From Cyclobacteriaceae bacterium (GTDB lineage Bacteria; Bacteroidota; Bacteroidia; Cytophagales; Cyclobacteriaceae), in NCBI GenBank assembly GCA_030589835.1, contig JAUUZS010000016.1:1-16845 (forward strand): 16,845 nt of DNA. Reading direction: 5' to 3'. The number at the start of each line of letters is the position of its first letter. The first letter of the stretch is position 1. Shown here one piece after another: positions 6,366 through 14,470 of this stretch. A program made the position numbers and the translations under genes. The notes beneath the pieces are model-generated. The model searched no databases, was not told where the DNA came from, and was given only the letters and a program-made list of their open reading frames with translations.

Positions 6366-9300
6366 ATGATGGAAAAACTACTTAGAAAATCCTGGGGAGT
6401 TCTTATTATTGCAGTTATGTTTGCAACTGCGGTAAGTGCTCAGGATTTGGCTTTGTTGGAGCGGAATGCTGAGAATTCCGGAACCCAACCTGGTACAAAG
6501 ATGCAAACCAATTCTGATAATTTTCAGGACAGACAAGTTACTGGTACCGTATTGAGCGCGGACAACGACGAAGGCTTGCCCGGCGTAAACGTTGTCGTGA
6601 AAGGTACAACAAGCGGAGGGATTACAGGTATAGATGGTACCTACGCCGTGAATATACCGGATGATAATTCTACGCTGATTTTTAGTTCGGTGGGTTACGT
6701 GACCGAAGAAGTGGTCGTAGGAAACCAATCGGTTATTGATCTTACTTTAATGCCCGATATTACCGCATTGGATGAAATCGTGGTAATTGGTTACGGTACT
6801 TCGAAGAAGAAAGACCTTACCGGCTCTATCGTCAGTGTAAAAGCCGAGGAAGTGGCGAAGTACAAACCCACGAGTGTTTCAGAGATATTGAGATCGACTG
6901 CGGCCGGAATACAAGTAGGATACAGCACGAGTGCAAAAGGTATCCCGGATTTTGAAGTTCGTGGAGATGCTTCTATTAAAGCGGATGATGGTGATGAAAG
7001 ATCTGCGAACCAACCCCTTGTTGTGGTTGATGGCGTTATTTTCCGTGGAAACTTGTCGGAGATTAATCCCAATGACGTTGAAAGTGTGGACGTATTGAAA
7101 GACGCCAGTGCGGCAGCTATTTACGGTTCGCAGGCCTCCAATGGTGTGGTCATTTTTACAACTAAAAAAGGTCAGCTTGGCAAACCTCGAATCAGTGTTA
7201 GCACTAGAGTGGGATTGGTAACCAGAGGAAAAAACATTCAAACACATGAAGGAGGCGAACCCGTGTTGAACTGGCTGACAGATATGAACGAGGCAGTAAC
7301 CCAAACGGATGTCGATCCTTGGTCGAAATTTGAAAATTATAACGATGTAGCCTCACAGTACCAACCTGATTGGCTTACCGCGAACGGTATACCCGGTGCG
7401 ACAGATCCAGATGTTATAACCAATGCCTGGATTAATAATTTCGGTTTCTGGCAGAACGAAGTAGAGAATTTCATGGCTGGAAATGTATATGATTGGGATG
7501 ATTTTCTGTTCCAGACTGGCGTGAGACAAGATTATGACGTGAGCATCTCTGGACGTAGTGACAAGGTGTCTTACTACTATTCTTTGGGATACAGTGACAG
7601 GGAATCAGTACAAGTGTGGGATAGCTATAAAACGATCACTTCACGATTGAACCTGGATGTAGCAGTGGCGGATTTCATTTCCGTGGGTGTGAATGCCAGT
7701 TTTGCGTATGAAGATGAAGGGCAAGAGTCGGTAAGTAACAGTGGATACTACGTGTTCTCTCCTTACGATCAGCCATGGGAAAACGATTCGCCTTTTACGG
7801 CACCATGGGACGAAGATATTTCCGAAACGAGGCCGTACTTAACGGGGCAAAGTGCAGGATCTAACCGGAGCAATCCGTTCCAAAATCCCGCATGGAATAC
7901 ACGACAGCATGACAGGATTATGTTTAACCCTACCGTTTACACTAAGATTACCCTTCCATTGGGTCTCTCATTAAGAGTTGACTATACGCCAAGATTTGAA
8001 AGCAGAAAAAGGTTCGATTTTGAAGATAGTGGAAATCCGGGTCTGCAGGTTGACGAAGCACGTAGAAGACATAACGAGGAATTGCAATGGCAGTTAAATA
8101 ATATCCTTAACTGGGAAAAGACATTTGGAGAGCATCGTCTTTCTGCAACGGCTCTGTACAACGCCGAGCGAAACCAACAATGGTATACGAATGCAGAAAA
8201 CAGTAATTTTTCACCTACTGCAGCACTTGGTTATCATGGCATGGGATTTGGGTTAAATCCTTCAGTTTCTTCTAGTGATGAGGCGAATTCGCGCACGGGC
8301 GTAATGGGTCGTATAAACTATGCCTATGGTGATCGCTACAATTTTTCTGCATCCATCAGGCGGGATGGTTACTCTCGTTTTGGAGCGGAGAATCTGTATG
8401 GAGATTTCCCATCGTTGTCTGCAGCATGGACACTCACTAATGAGAGTTTTATGGCTGGTGCCCCATCCTGGGTCAATTACCTGAAACTTCGCGCAAGCTG
8501 GGGTATAAACGGTAACAGTAGTGGTTTGGATCAGTACAATGCCTATGCCCAGCTAAGTAATAGCCTTTACCTGAACTATGATGGAGGGTACCAGGCTACA
8601 CCTTACGTGTCGATTAACAGGATGGCAAATATTTTGTTGTCATGGGAAAGATCCGAGGCGTATAACTTTGCGATCGACTTTGGCCTGATGGATAATCGCC
8701 TGAGTGGTTCTTTGGACGTCTATACTTCAGAAACCAAGGATTTGTTGCTCGACCAAAAATTACCTGAAGTGACAGGATTTCAAACTACCAAGACCAACAT
8801 CGGTAATTTGCGCAATTATGGATTTGACCTTGGATTGAAAGGTACAATTTTAAGTTCATCAGAATTTATCTGGACCAGTACGTTAAATGTGACGTACAAG
8901 CAGAATAGAATCACCACCTTAGGTGCTGAACCTATTCCTGTTATAGATTCAGAAGGAAACCCCGTGCTCGATGGCGGAGGAAATCCTGTGTTGGAAGACC
9001 CTGATGATATTGGAAACGGTTGGTTTATCGGTGAGAACAAGGATGAGATCTGGGATTGGGAACTGGATGGCGTTTATCAGCTTGGTGAAGAAACTGAAGC
9101 AGCTGTATACGGTTTATATCCTGGAGACTTTAGAGTTGTTGATCAGGATTTGGACGGAGATATTGATACAGATGATAAAGTGTTCCTCGGGCTTCGTGAA
9201 AATCCCTATTACATTACATTTAGGAATGATGTTGAATATAAAGGTTTTGATCTTGGACTTGTGTTCCTGGCAAAGCTGGGTTATTTAGCTGGAACAAACC

Positions 9301-9635
9301 AGCCATTTAACAACAATCAAACCTATATCAAAAACCATAACTGGTACGATATTCCTTACTGGACACCGAACAATCCTATCGACGATGCCGCCAGGATAAA
9401 TTCCATCAGTTTTGGAAACCAAGTGTATACAGACAAATCATACCTGCGACTACAAAATGTATCGATTGGTTACACCTTGCCTGAAGGCGTGATTGAAAAA
9501 ATGAATTTAGATCGCGTTAGATTGGCATTGAACATCGAAAATGCTGCAGTATGGAGCGGTTGGATATATGGAGACCCTGAAGACTGGAGAGAAATGCCAA
9601 CGACTTATTCTTTTAGTTTGGATTTCAATTTCTAG
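6366..9635 (+). CDS. susC: SusC/RagA-family TonB-dependent outer-membrane transporter
   Basis: The start at ATG 6366 (or 6369) gives an immediate signal peptide, MMEKLLRKSWGVLIIAVMFA then TAVSAQ with cleavage near SA-Q; the ATG at 6327 would place 13 extra residues before it. Of 1089 residues, about 57-130 form a carboxypeptidase-regulatory-like domain (VTGTVLSADN to the LMPD segment). DEIVVIGYG followed by KKKDLTGS is the SusC signature, and the plug runs to about residue 268 (VVDGVIFRGN, NPNDVESVDVLKDASAAAIY, GVVIFTTKKG). The remainder is the beta-barrel, with a DLDGDIDTDD loop near the end and a C-terminal strand YSFSLDFNF. It would import oligosaccharides through the outer membrane with SusD as lid. 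The SusD gene starts 54 bp downstream. Confidence 0.97.
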   Translation: MMEKLLRKSWGVLIIAVMFATAVSAQDLALLERNAENSGTQPGTKMQTNSDNFQDRQVTGTVLSADNDEGLPGVNVVVKGTTSGGITGIDGTYAVNIPDDNSTLIFSSVGYVTEEVVVGNQSVIDLTLMPDITALDEIVVIGYGTSKKKDLTGSIVSVKAEEVAKYKPTSVSEILRSTAAGIQVGYSTSAKGIPDFEVRGDASIKADDGDERSANQPLVVVDGVIFRGNLSEINPNDVESVDVLKDASAAAIYGSQASNGVVIFTTKKGQLGKPRISVSTRVGLVTRGKNIQTHEGGEPVLNWLTDMNEAVTQTDVDPWSKFENYNDVASQYQPDWLTANGIPGATDPDVITNAWINNFGFWQNEVENFMAGNVYDWDDFLFQTGVRQDYDVSISGRSDKVSYYYSLGYSDRESVQVWDSYKTITSRLNLDVAVADFISVGVNASFAYEDEGQESVSNSGYYVFSPYDQPWENDSPFTAPWDEDISETRPYLTGQSAGSNRSNPFQNPAWNTRQHDRIMFNPTVYTKITLPLGLSLRVDYTPRFESRKRFDFEDSGNPGLQVDEARRRHNEELQWQLNNILNWEKTFGEHRLSATALYNAERNQQWYTNAENSNFSPTAALGYHGMGFGLNPSVSSSDEANSRTGVMGRINYAYGDRYNFSASIRRDGYSRFGAENLYGDFPSLSAAWTLTNESFMAGAPSWVNYLKLRASWGINGNSSGLDQYNAYAQLSNSLYLNYDGGYQATPYVSINRMANILLSWERSEAYNFAIDFGLMDNRLSGSLDVYTSETKDLLLDQKLPEVTGFQTTKTNIGNLRNYGFDLGLKGTILSSSEFIWTSTLNVTYKQNRITTLGAEPIPVIDSEGNPVLDGGGNPVLEDPDDIGNGWFIGENKDEIWDWELDGVYQLGEETEAAVYGLYPGDFRVVDQDLDGDIDTDDKVFLGLRENPYYITFRNDVEYKGFDLGLVFLAKLGYLAGTNQPFNNNQTYIKNHNWYDIPYWTPNNPIDDAARINSISFGNQVYTDKSYLRLQNVSIGYTLPEGVIEKMNLDRVRLALNIENAAVWSGWIYGDPEDWREMPTTYSFSLDFNF

Positions 9636-9689
9636 AGGGTTGGTAACTTTTCAAAATTTGTAATATTTAACATAGAAAATAAATTGAAT

Positions 9690-11711
9690 ATGAAAAATAT
9701 AAAAAATATAAGGGGGATATTCGTTGTGGTATTTCTCTTGTTTTCAGTTTCTTGTAGTGACGAGTTTCTGGAAGAAAAACCATTGTCTTTTTTAAGCCCG
9801 GAAAACACCTTTATAGATGCAGCAGGATTGCAAACTGGTTTAGAGTCGGCTTTAAAAGGAGTTTTTAACCAATGGAATGGTGACAACGAAGAATTGTTGT
9901 TCAACCATAACATGAGTGATGCATCTGTGGTCAGCGCTACTGATAAGCCCGATGCATTTGTCGATTTGCGTACCTATGCAACACCTATTAACAGTAGGGA
10001 CAATGATGCAGCCCGTCACAGGTCTTTTTATTGGCAAAATTATCAGCAAATTAAAAGTATCAATACAGTAATTGATTACATCGATAATCCGGATTGGGTA
10101 GATGGAACTGCTGACGCTGAGAGGAATCACCTATTAGGCACTGCCTATTTTTTGCGTGCATTCTTTTATCTTCAGCTTACCATGGACTTTGGAAATGTAG
10201 CCTTAACGCTTAATGTGGTAGATGAAGCAAGAAGGGATTTCAAGGTATTCCATATGCAGGGTATTTGGGATCAGATGGAATCTGATTTGATATTTGCTGA
10301 GGAATTTGTAAAGCCAAAGAGCCAATTGGCTATTGGCCAGCCGCCCCAAAATGCGGTAAGAATTCTTCTCGCCAAATATTACATGTTAAACGGAAAATTT
10401 TCTCAAGCCGAAGATTTAATGGATGATGTAATCACGAGTGGTGAAGCCAGTTTATTTACCGATGCTGATATTCCTTCAGGTGTGGATTCGATATTGGTTG
10501 GAAATTCAATCAGTCCATTCTTCGGACATAGGTACCCGGGCAGAAGCGCTGCAGCAAGTGCAGACGCCATTAACTATTTGCATAATAATGATGCCGGACA
10601 AAAACTCAGTAACTCAGAAGGTATCTGGCTAATTGTGAATGAGCCTTTCATATTAGGTTCACAAAGCAGATCAGCCCGTATACGTGCCTGGGGCCCGAAC
10701 TTTGTAAGTACGAAGCAGGGTATTCTTGCGCCTGATAATAACACGATCGCGACGAATGTAAAGCAGTCGACTGGTTCTTCAGGAGGAGAGATGATGCAAA
10801 AGTGGGGTCGAGGCCAGGGCTTTGGCCGTTTGACCAATTATTCTCAATATGACGTGTGGAAATTCGGAGGTGCAAACGATACGTTGGACTACCGTCATAA
10901 GGATGTGAACTGGTTTGAAATGGAAGATATAGTGTACGATAATCCTTCACTCGAGGGTACAGAATGGTATCTGAAACCATTGCGTTTATATAATGATGCT
11001 GGCGTTTTGCTTTGCAATGATACCATCAGGTGTTGGTACGGGTACCCAAGGTATAAATTCTGGGCACCAAGTGAAGAAGAAAATACTAAACGTCAGGATG
11101 GCGGTAAGCAAGAAATGTATATCATGAGGATTGCAGAAGCCTATCTTGTACGTGCTGAGGCAAGATTCTGGCAAGGTAATTTAGCTGGTACTGCCGATGA
11201 TATCAATACTATTCGTCAGCGTGCCAATGCACAGGTGATGTATACTGTAGGAGATATAACAACTGAAGGTATCGGTGCCGTATTGGATGAGCGTAATCGC
11301 GAATTGTTCGGTGAAGAGTATCGCCATGACGAACTTGTTCGTATTTCAGTCATACTGTCGAAAACTGGAAAAGCATGCTACAATGGTAAAACGTATTCGG
11401 TCACAGGGAATGATATCGAAAAGTCATTGTCAGCAAGTAGTTTCTACTACGACAGGGTGATAGAGAAGAACTCTTTCTTTAGCGATAACGTGCCTTGGGC
11501 TACCTATAGTACAACAAGGTACACGATGGACCCAATGCATGTTTTCTGGCCTGTTTATGAGCCTTATCTTGTAGGTAATGTATTGAATATATTGAACCAG
11601 ACAACAGGATATAATGGCGCTGAAAAAAATGTTGAGCCATTAACTCACGTTGTACAAGCGGCAGGATTGCCGAATGTTGATCCAATGGAAGCCATTGGGG
11701 AAAGAGAATAA
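9690..11711 (+). CDS. susD: SusD/RagB-family glycan-binding lipoprotein
   Basis: ATG 9690 is preferred to a TTG at 9684. The 673-residue product has a lipoprotein signal ending SVSC (Cys22), and SDEFLEEKPLSFLSPENTF is the usual SusD opening. The helical TPR-like part follows (LLGTAYFLRAFFYLQL, RILLAKYYMLNGKFSQAEDL). The C-terminal RagB/SusD region carries YIMRIAEAYLVRAEARFWQG, then DDINTIRQRANA and LDERNRELFGEEYRHDELVR. It is a surface lid on SusC that captures the glycan. The short spacing from susC and the terminator just downstream indicate a two-gene susCD transcript. No truncation or frameshift is visible. Confidence 0.97.
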   Translation: MKNIKNIRGIFVVVFLLFSVSCSDEFLEEKPLSFLSPENTFIDAAGLQTGLESALKGVFNQWNGDNEELLFNHNMSDASVVSATDKPDAFVDLRTYATPINSRDNDAARHRSFYWQNYQQIKSINTVIDYIDNPDWVDGTADAERNHLLGTAYFLRAFFYLQLTMDFGNVALTLNVVDEARRDFKVFHMQGIWDQMESDLIFAEEFVKPKSQLAIGQPPQNAVRILLAKYYMLNGKFSQAEDLMDDVITSGEASLFTDADIPSGVDSILVGNSISPFFGHRYPGRSAAASADAINYLHNNDAGQKLSNSEGIWLIVNEPFILGSQSRSARIRAWGPNFVSTKQGILAPDNNTIATNVKQSTGSSGGEMMQKWGRGQGFGRLTNYSQYDVWKFGGANDTLDYRHKDVNWFEMEDIVYDNPSLEGTEWYLKPLRLYNDAGVLLCNDTIRCWYGYPRYKFWAPSEEENTKRQDGGKQEMYIMRIAEAYLVRAEARFWQGNLAGTADDINTIRQRANAQVMYTVGDITTEGIGAVLDERNRELFGEEYRHDELVRISVILSKTGKACYNGKTYSVTGNDIEKSLSASSFYYDRVIEKNSFFSDNVPWATYSTTRYTMDPMHVFWPVYEPYLVGNVLNILNQTTGYNGAEKNVEPLTHVVQAAGLPNVDPMEAIGERE

Positions 11712-11728
11712 TTGAAATTAGTAATACT

Positions 11729-11765
11729 AAAAACCACCTGGTGAGTTGTTGCCAGGTGGTTTTTT
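11729..11765 (+). terminator. Intrinsic terminator after susD
   Basis: AAAAACCACCTGG at 11729-11741 is fully complementary to CCAGGTGGTTTTT at 11752-11764 with a 10-base loop, and the right arm ends in a run of six T. It starts 18 bases after the susD stop. It separates susCD from the downstream plug-only gene. Confidence 0.93.
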
Positions 11766-11945
11766 ATGCCCCTATACCAACTCGATTAAATTATATTCAT
11801 ATCTTACTGTTGCGAAATGCAAATAGTGCGAATTTTAGATTGTCGGACAAAATCAACTAAATTCCAATTCAATTAAAACAATTCGATTATTGTACTAAAT
11901 CAACTGATTGTAGCGTTAGAAAAATGTAGTTTGATTATTTTTTAG

Positions 11946-11953
11946 TAAATTTG
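11946..11953 (+). promoter_or_regulatory. Candidate -7 box for the plug-only gene
   Basis: TAAATTTG matches TAnnTTTG exactly and ends 25 bases before the ATG at 11979, a good distance for a short leader. A TTTG lies at 11930-11933, but its spacing of 12 bases is shorter than the usual 19-21. An own promoter is expected because a strong terminator precedes this gene. The rest of 11766-11945 is AT-rich and shows nothing else. Confidence 0.4.
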
Positions 11954-11978
11954 TCACGAACAAACAATTCACAAAGTC

Positions 11979-12665
11979 ATGTATAAAATAAGCAAAATAT
12001 TTTTGGCGAATGTTTTTTTTGTATTGGGATCACATCTGCTTTCTGCTCAGGATCACCCGATACATGGTGTGATACACGTTTTTGAAAATATTCCCGTTAT
12101 TGGTGCTGAGATAAAAGTCAAAAGCACAAAACAAATTGTAAAGACTGACAGCCTTGGGAAGTTTTTTGTTGTCTGCAATTCTACTGATAAAATTACTGTA
12201 GAGGCCAATGGTTTTAAAAAGCAAAATGTGAAGATTAACAAGAAAATTAAAATTGTGGCCATTAACCTACAATTAAAACCCGGAGAGGAGACCCTAAATC
12301 ATGCAATAGGATATGGTCACATTTCAGAAAAAAACAGGACAACTGCAATGGCGAGTGTTCAAATGGACCCAAACGATTATTCACGATATAATGATATATA
12401 TGACCTTCTTCGTGGACAGTTTGCAGGGGTTGAAGTTAGAGATGGTTCAATTCTTATTAGGGGAGCGAGTTCTTATAGAATGAGCAGTTCTGCCCTTATT
12501 GTTATTGATGGTATTGTTTCAAATTATGACATCTTGAGTTCCATTCGCCCCATGGATGTAAAGAGTATCCATGTAATCAAAGATGGCAGTACCGCAGTTT
12601 ACGGCTCTCAAGGTGCAAATGGCGTTGTGGTTATTGAGACCAAGAAAGGTGGTGATGAATTATAA
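11979..12665 (+). CDS. Barrel-less SusC-like protein: carboxypeptidase-regulatory plus TonB plug domains
   Basis: The product has 228 residues. A signal peptide (MYKISKIFLANVFFVLGSHL, then LSAQ) is followed by a carboxypeptidase-regulatory-like domain at about 27-98 (IHGVIHVFENIPVIGAEIKV, then TDSLGKFFV). A plug domain at about 108-225 carries IYDLLRGQFAGVEVRDG, IRGASSYRMSSSALIVIDGI, MDVKSIHVIKDGSTAVYGSQ and NGVVVIETKKG, closely paralleling the plug of the SusC in this window. It then stops at TAA; no barrel sequence follows in any forward frame. The IVVIGYG signature is reduced to AIGYGHI. The ending is compact and the gene has its own candidate promoter and intact signal peptide, so a functional small periplasmic protein is as likely as a truncated receptor. 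It looks more AT-rich than susC. Its role is unknown. Confidence 0.85.
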   Translation: MYKISKIFLANVFFVLGSHLLSAQDHPIHGVIHVFENIPVIGAEIKVKSTKQIVKTDSLGKFFVVCNSTDKITVEANGFKKQNVKINKKIKIVAINLQLKPGEETLNHAIGYGHISEKNRTTAMASVQMDPNDYSRYNDIYDLLRGQFAGVEVRDGSILIRGASSYRMSSSALIVIDGIVSNYDILSSIRPMDVKSIHVIKDGSTAVYGSQGANGVVVIETKKGGDEL

Positions 12666-12801
12666 TAGGATGATTTTGTGCCACATCTACTGATCCGCGA
12701 TTTGACGAAGCTGTTCTACGACCAAGTACTGGAATGTTTTGTTAACATATTTTGTTAATGCTATTAAGTCGTAACGAACGCTACGACCAGTTGGCTTTAC
12801 C
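12666..12801. other. Intergenic stretch leading into the 41-bp array
   Basis: This stretch holds no gene. CTACGACCA is present twice, at 12716-12724 and 12781-12789. GTCGTA at 12768-12773 and TACGAC at 12782-12787 can form a 6-bp stem. ATTTTGTTAA/TGTTTTGTTAA forms a short imperfect direct repeat near 12735-12758. No T-run terminator is seen for the upstream gene. Confidence 0.45.
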
Positions 12802-13006
12802 CTTCCGGAAGATTGCAGAACGCTGAGCGGTGAGTTTTCGTGCTTCCGAAGGGTTGCGGATTGCTGAGCGGTAAGATTTCATCATTGTGCAAGTTTGCAA
12901 ATTGCTGAGCGGCGGGTTTTCATCTTTCCGCGGGTTTGCAATGCGTTGAGCGGGAAGTTTTCGGTCTTTTGCTCAATTGCAAAAACTTGAGTAGCAGGTT
13001 TTCGAC
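12802..13006. repeat. Five-unit 41-bp tandem repeat array (diverged)
   Basis: Five units at 12802-12842, 12843-12883, 12884-12924, 12925-12965 and 12966-13006 align without a single gap. Invariant positions include TTGC at unit bases 12-15, TGAG at 23-26, G at 33 and TTTC at 35-38. GCTGAGCGG is intact in units 1-3, is GTTGAGCGG in unit 4 and CTTGAGTAG in unit 5. Divergence rises toward the distal units. Because 41 is not a multiple of three, the array is not a repeated peptide. It occupies the convergent interval between the plug-only gene and the DUF6261 gene; about 97 bases without features follow before the latter's stop. Confidence 0.9.
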
Positions 13007-13103
13007 AAAAAGGAATCTGAAAGTAAAAAAAATCCACAACCATTAGCAGGTCGCGGACTAAATAGGATTTTAACCATCGTTATAGCAGTTTTCAGGATCA
13101 CAT

Positions 13104-13763
13104 TTACCGCATGGAGTCAACTAGTTTTTTCAGTTCGGCGTGCGTCTTTTCCAATTCAGGTGTAGGAGACACAATAATGGTTGCAAAAAGTTTTTTATAC
13201 AATAATTCCAATTCATCTTCCAATGCTGGAGCCAGGACGCTTGCCGCTTTGCTTGCTTCAGCCAAAACGCTGTCAGTTATATATTTTGCTGCGGCTACTC
13301 TATAAGCTTCGTTTTCAGCTTCTATTTTAGGAATCCAACGGGTGATGCCTGTTTCAAGCAATGGTGTAATATCGATTTGACCAATATCGCCTAACAAATT
13401 GTCTATGGCTGCTGTCTCTTCATCTCGCGGCAACTTAATGATACCCGGGCCATATTTATTTGCAACCTTCAGTAAATCGGTAAGAGATTTCAGAATCACA
13501 GGATCTTTATGATCGAAATTTTCTTCGGCGTAAAGTGCAGCAAAAAAGCCGGATGTCCGGTTATCCCGACTTTGATCAAGCTCACGCTTTTTTTCCGCAG
13601 AAGCCTTATCCTTGAGCATTCCAGTCACGAAGGGTGTAAATGCATTTTCAACATTTTGCCGACTGACGGCAAGTTCTGCTGTTTTTTCAGTCATGGTAAG
13701 GGTGCTTTCACTGATGATTTGCAATTGTGCCAGGCGTAATCGAGGTAGTTTGATGAGTTTCAT
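13104..13763 (-). CDS. DUF6261 family protein
   Basis: This protein of 219 residues has no signal peptide or membrane segment and is predicted almost wholly helical. The order of conserved pieces fits DUF6261, a family known mainly from Bacteroidota: a short basic start MKLIKLPRLRLAQLQ, an SRDNRTSGFFAALY segment, VANKYGPGI, DEETAAIDNLLGDIGQ, then ITRWIPKIEAENEAYR. The function of the family is not known to me. The gene converges on the plug-only gene with the 41-bp array between them. Upstream (13764-13830) is AT-rich with no clear promoter. The family call is from recalled motif patterns and not from a search. Confidence 0.72.
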   Translation of the reverse strand: MKLIKLPRLRLAQLQIISESTLTMTEKTAELAVSRQNVENAFTPFVTGMLKDKASAEKKRELDQSRDNRTSGFFAALYAEENFDHKDPVILKSLTDLLKVANKYGPGIIKLPRDEETAAIDNLLGDIGQIDITPLLETGITRWIPKIEAENEAYRVAAAKYITDSVLAEASKAASVLAPALEDELELLYKKLFATIIVSPTPELEKTHAELKKLVDSMR

Positions 13764-13831
13764 GGTTGTTTTTTTTATTGAATAATTAATTTTTAAATGT
13801 TCATCTATTCGAACAAGTAGAATGCTAACTT

Positions 13832-14420
13832 TGTTTATTCAGGGAATGTTTGGTTTTTTATAAATTATTTTTTGGTGTATTTACAATTAGCCTGCTTTCT
13901 CTGACTCACCACACCCTTGCTGGTCGAGAATTCGACCAGCAGTCCATCTCGATAAAGGATTGCGGGGGAATTCTTAGTAATGTTACGACGAATAGTGTTG
14001 CAAGCAGTAACGCATGTGGGGGCTGCGAGGCAAGAATCTTGTTATACTGGGAATATCTTCCTAAGGATCATGTTGTCATTGGTAGCAAAGCGAAGATTCT
14101 TATTATGGTATATGGAATTTCTATAAAAAAACTTTAGTTTCTACTCTTCTCGACTTTCAGTTAACAAGTCTTGATGACGTGAAGATTAACTACAATTCGC
14201 CATATGGAGTGAAAAGTCCCAGGAGGAATTCTCCCTGTTTAACAAGGGCCAAACTTTCGACATGTCTCATAAGAGCCAAGACAGCTATCTGTTTCCACCA
14301 GACCATGGATTTTGACACAGCAATTTTTCGGACTCTAATCTTGAGACGGATAGAAAGTTCAGACAGTACCTGAGAACCCTAAATCTATCGGTTCCTACAT
14401 GCTTGCATGCATCGCTATAG
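13832..14420 (+). pseudogene. Possible decayed gene for a secreted protein, split over three frames
   Basis: No intact gene is found in this 707-bp interval (13764-14470), but coding-like pieces follow each other on +. Frame A ends at TAG 14135-14137 and begins with a signal-peptide-like stretch (FYKLFFGVFTISLLSLTHHT, then LAGREFDQQ) that has only a TTG start (13850), and contains ACGGCEA. Frame B then reads DFQLTSLDDVKINYNSPY near 14150-14205. Frame C (14190-14420) reads AIWSEKSQEEFSLFNKGQ and onward through FPPDHGF to TGA at 14313-14315, then resumes with HSNFSDSNLETDRKFRQYLR to TAG at 14418-14420. I recognise no family. Chance open frames are a real alternative. Confidence 0.25.
13918..13941. 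repeat. Perfect 10-bp inverted repeat with 4-base loop
   Basis: TGCTGGTCGA at 13918-13927 and TCGACCAGCA at 13932-13941 are exactly complementary around GAAT. No T-run follows, so it is not a standard terminator. It lies in the gene-poor interval between the DUF6261 gene and the GH20 gene. Confidence 0.75.
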
Positions 14421-14470
14421 TAAAGTAGTTGATCGGTCAAGTTAATCTACTGCGTGTTAAAAGTTTGGTG

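Noticed and set aside
6378..7304. Minus-strand open frames inside susC
   Set aside because: They lie antisense within a confidently assigned gene and show no protein-family features.
12802..13006. The 41-bp array as a CRISPR
   Set aside because: Repeats are contiguous and diverged with no unique spacers between conserved repeats, and no cas gene is visible.
13918..13941. Hairpin as an intrinsic terminator
   Set aside because: There is no T-run on either side, and no confident gene ends next to it.
14179..14210. DVKINYNSPY resembling the start of a DUF4157 (eCIS core) domain
   Set aside because: Only about ten residues match; the downstream zinc motif HExxH and the rest of the domain are absent in all frames.
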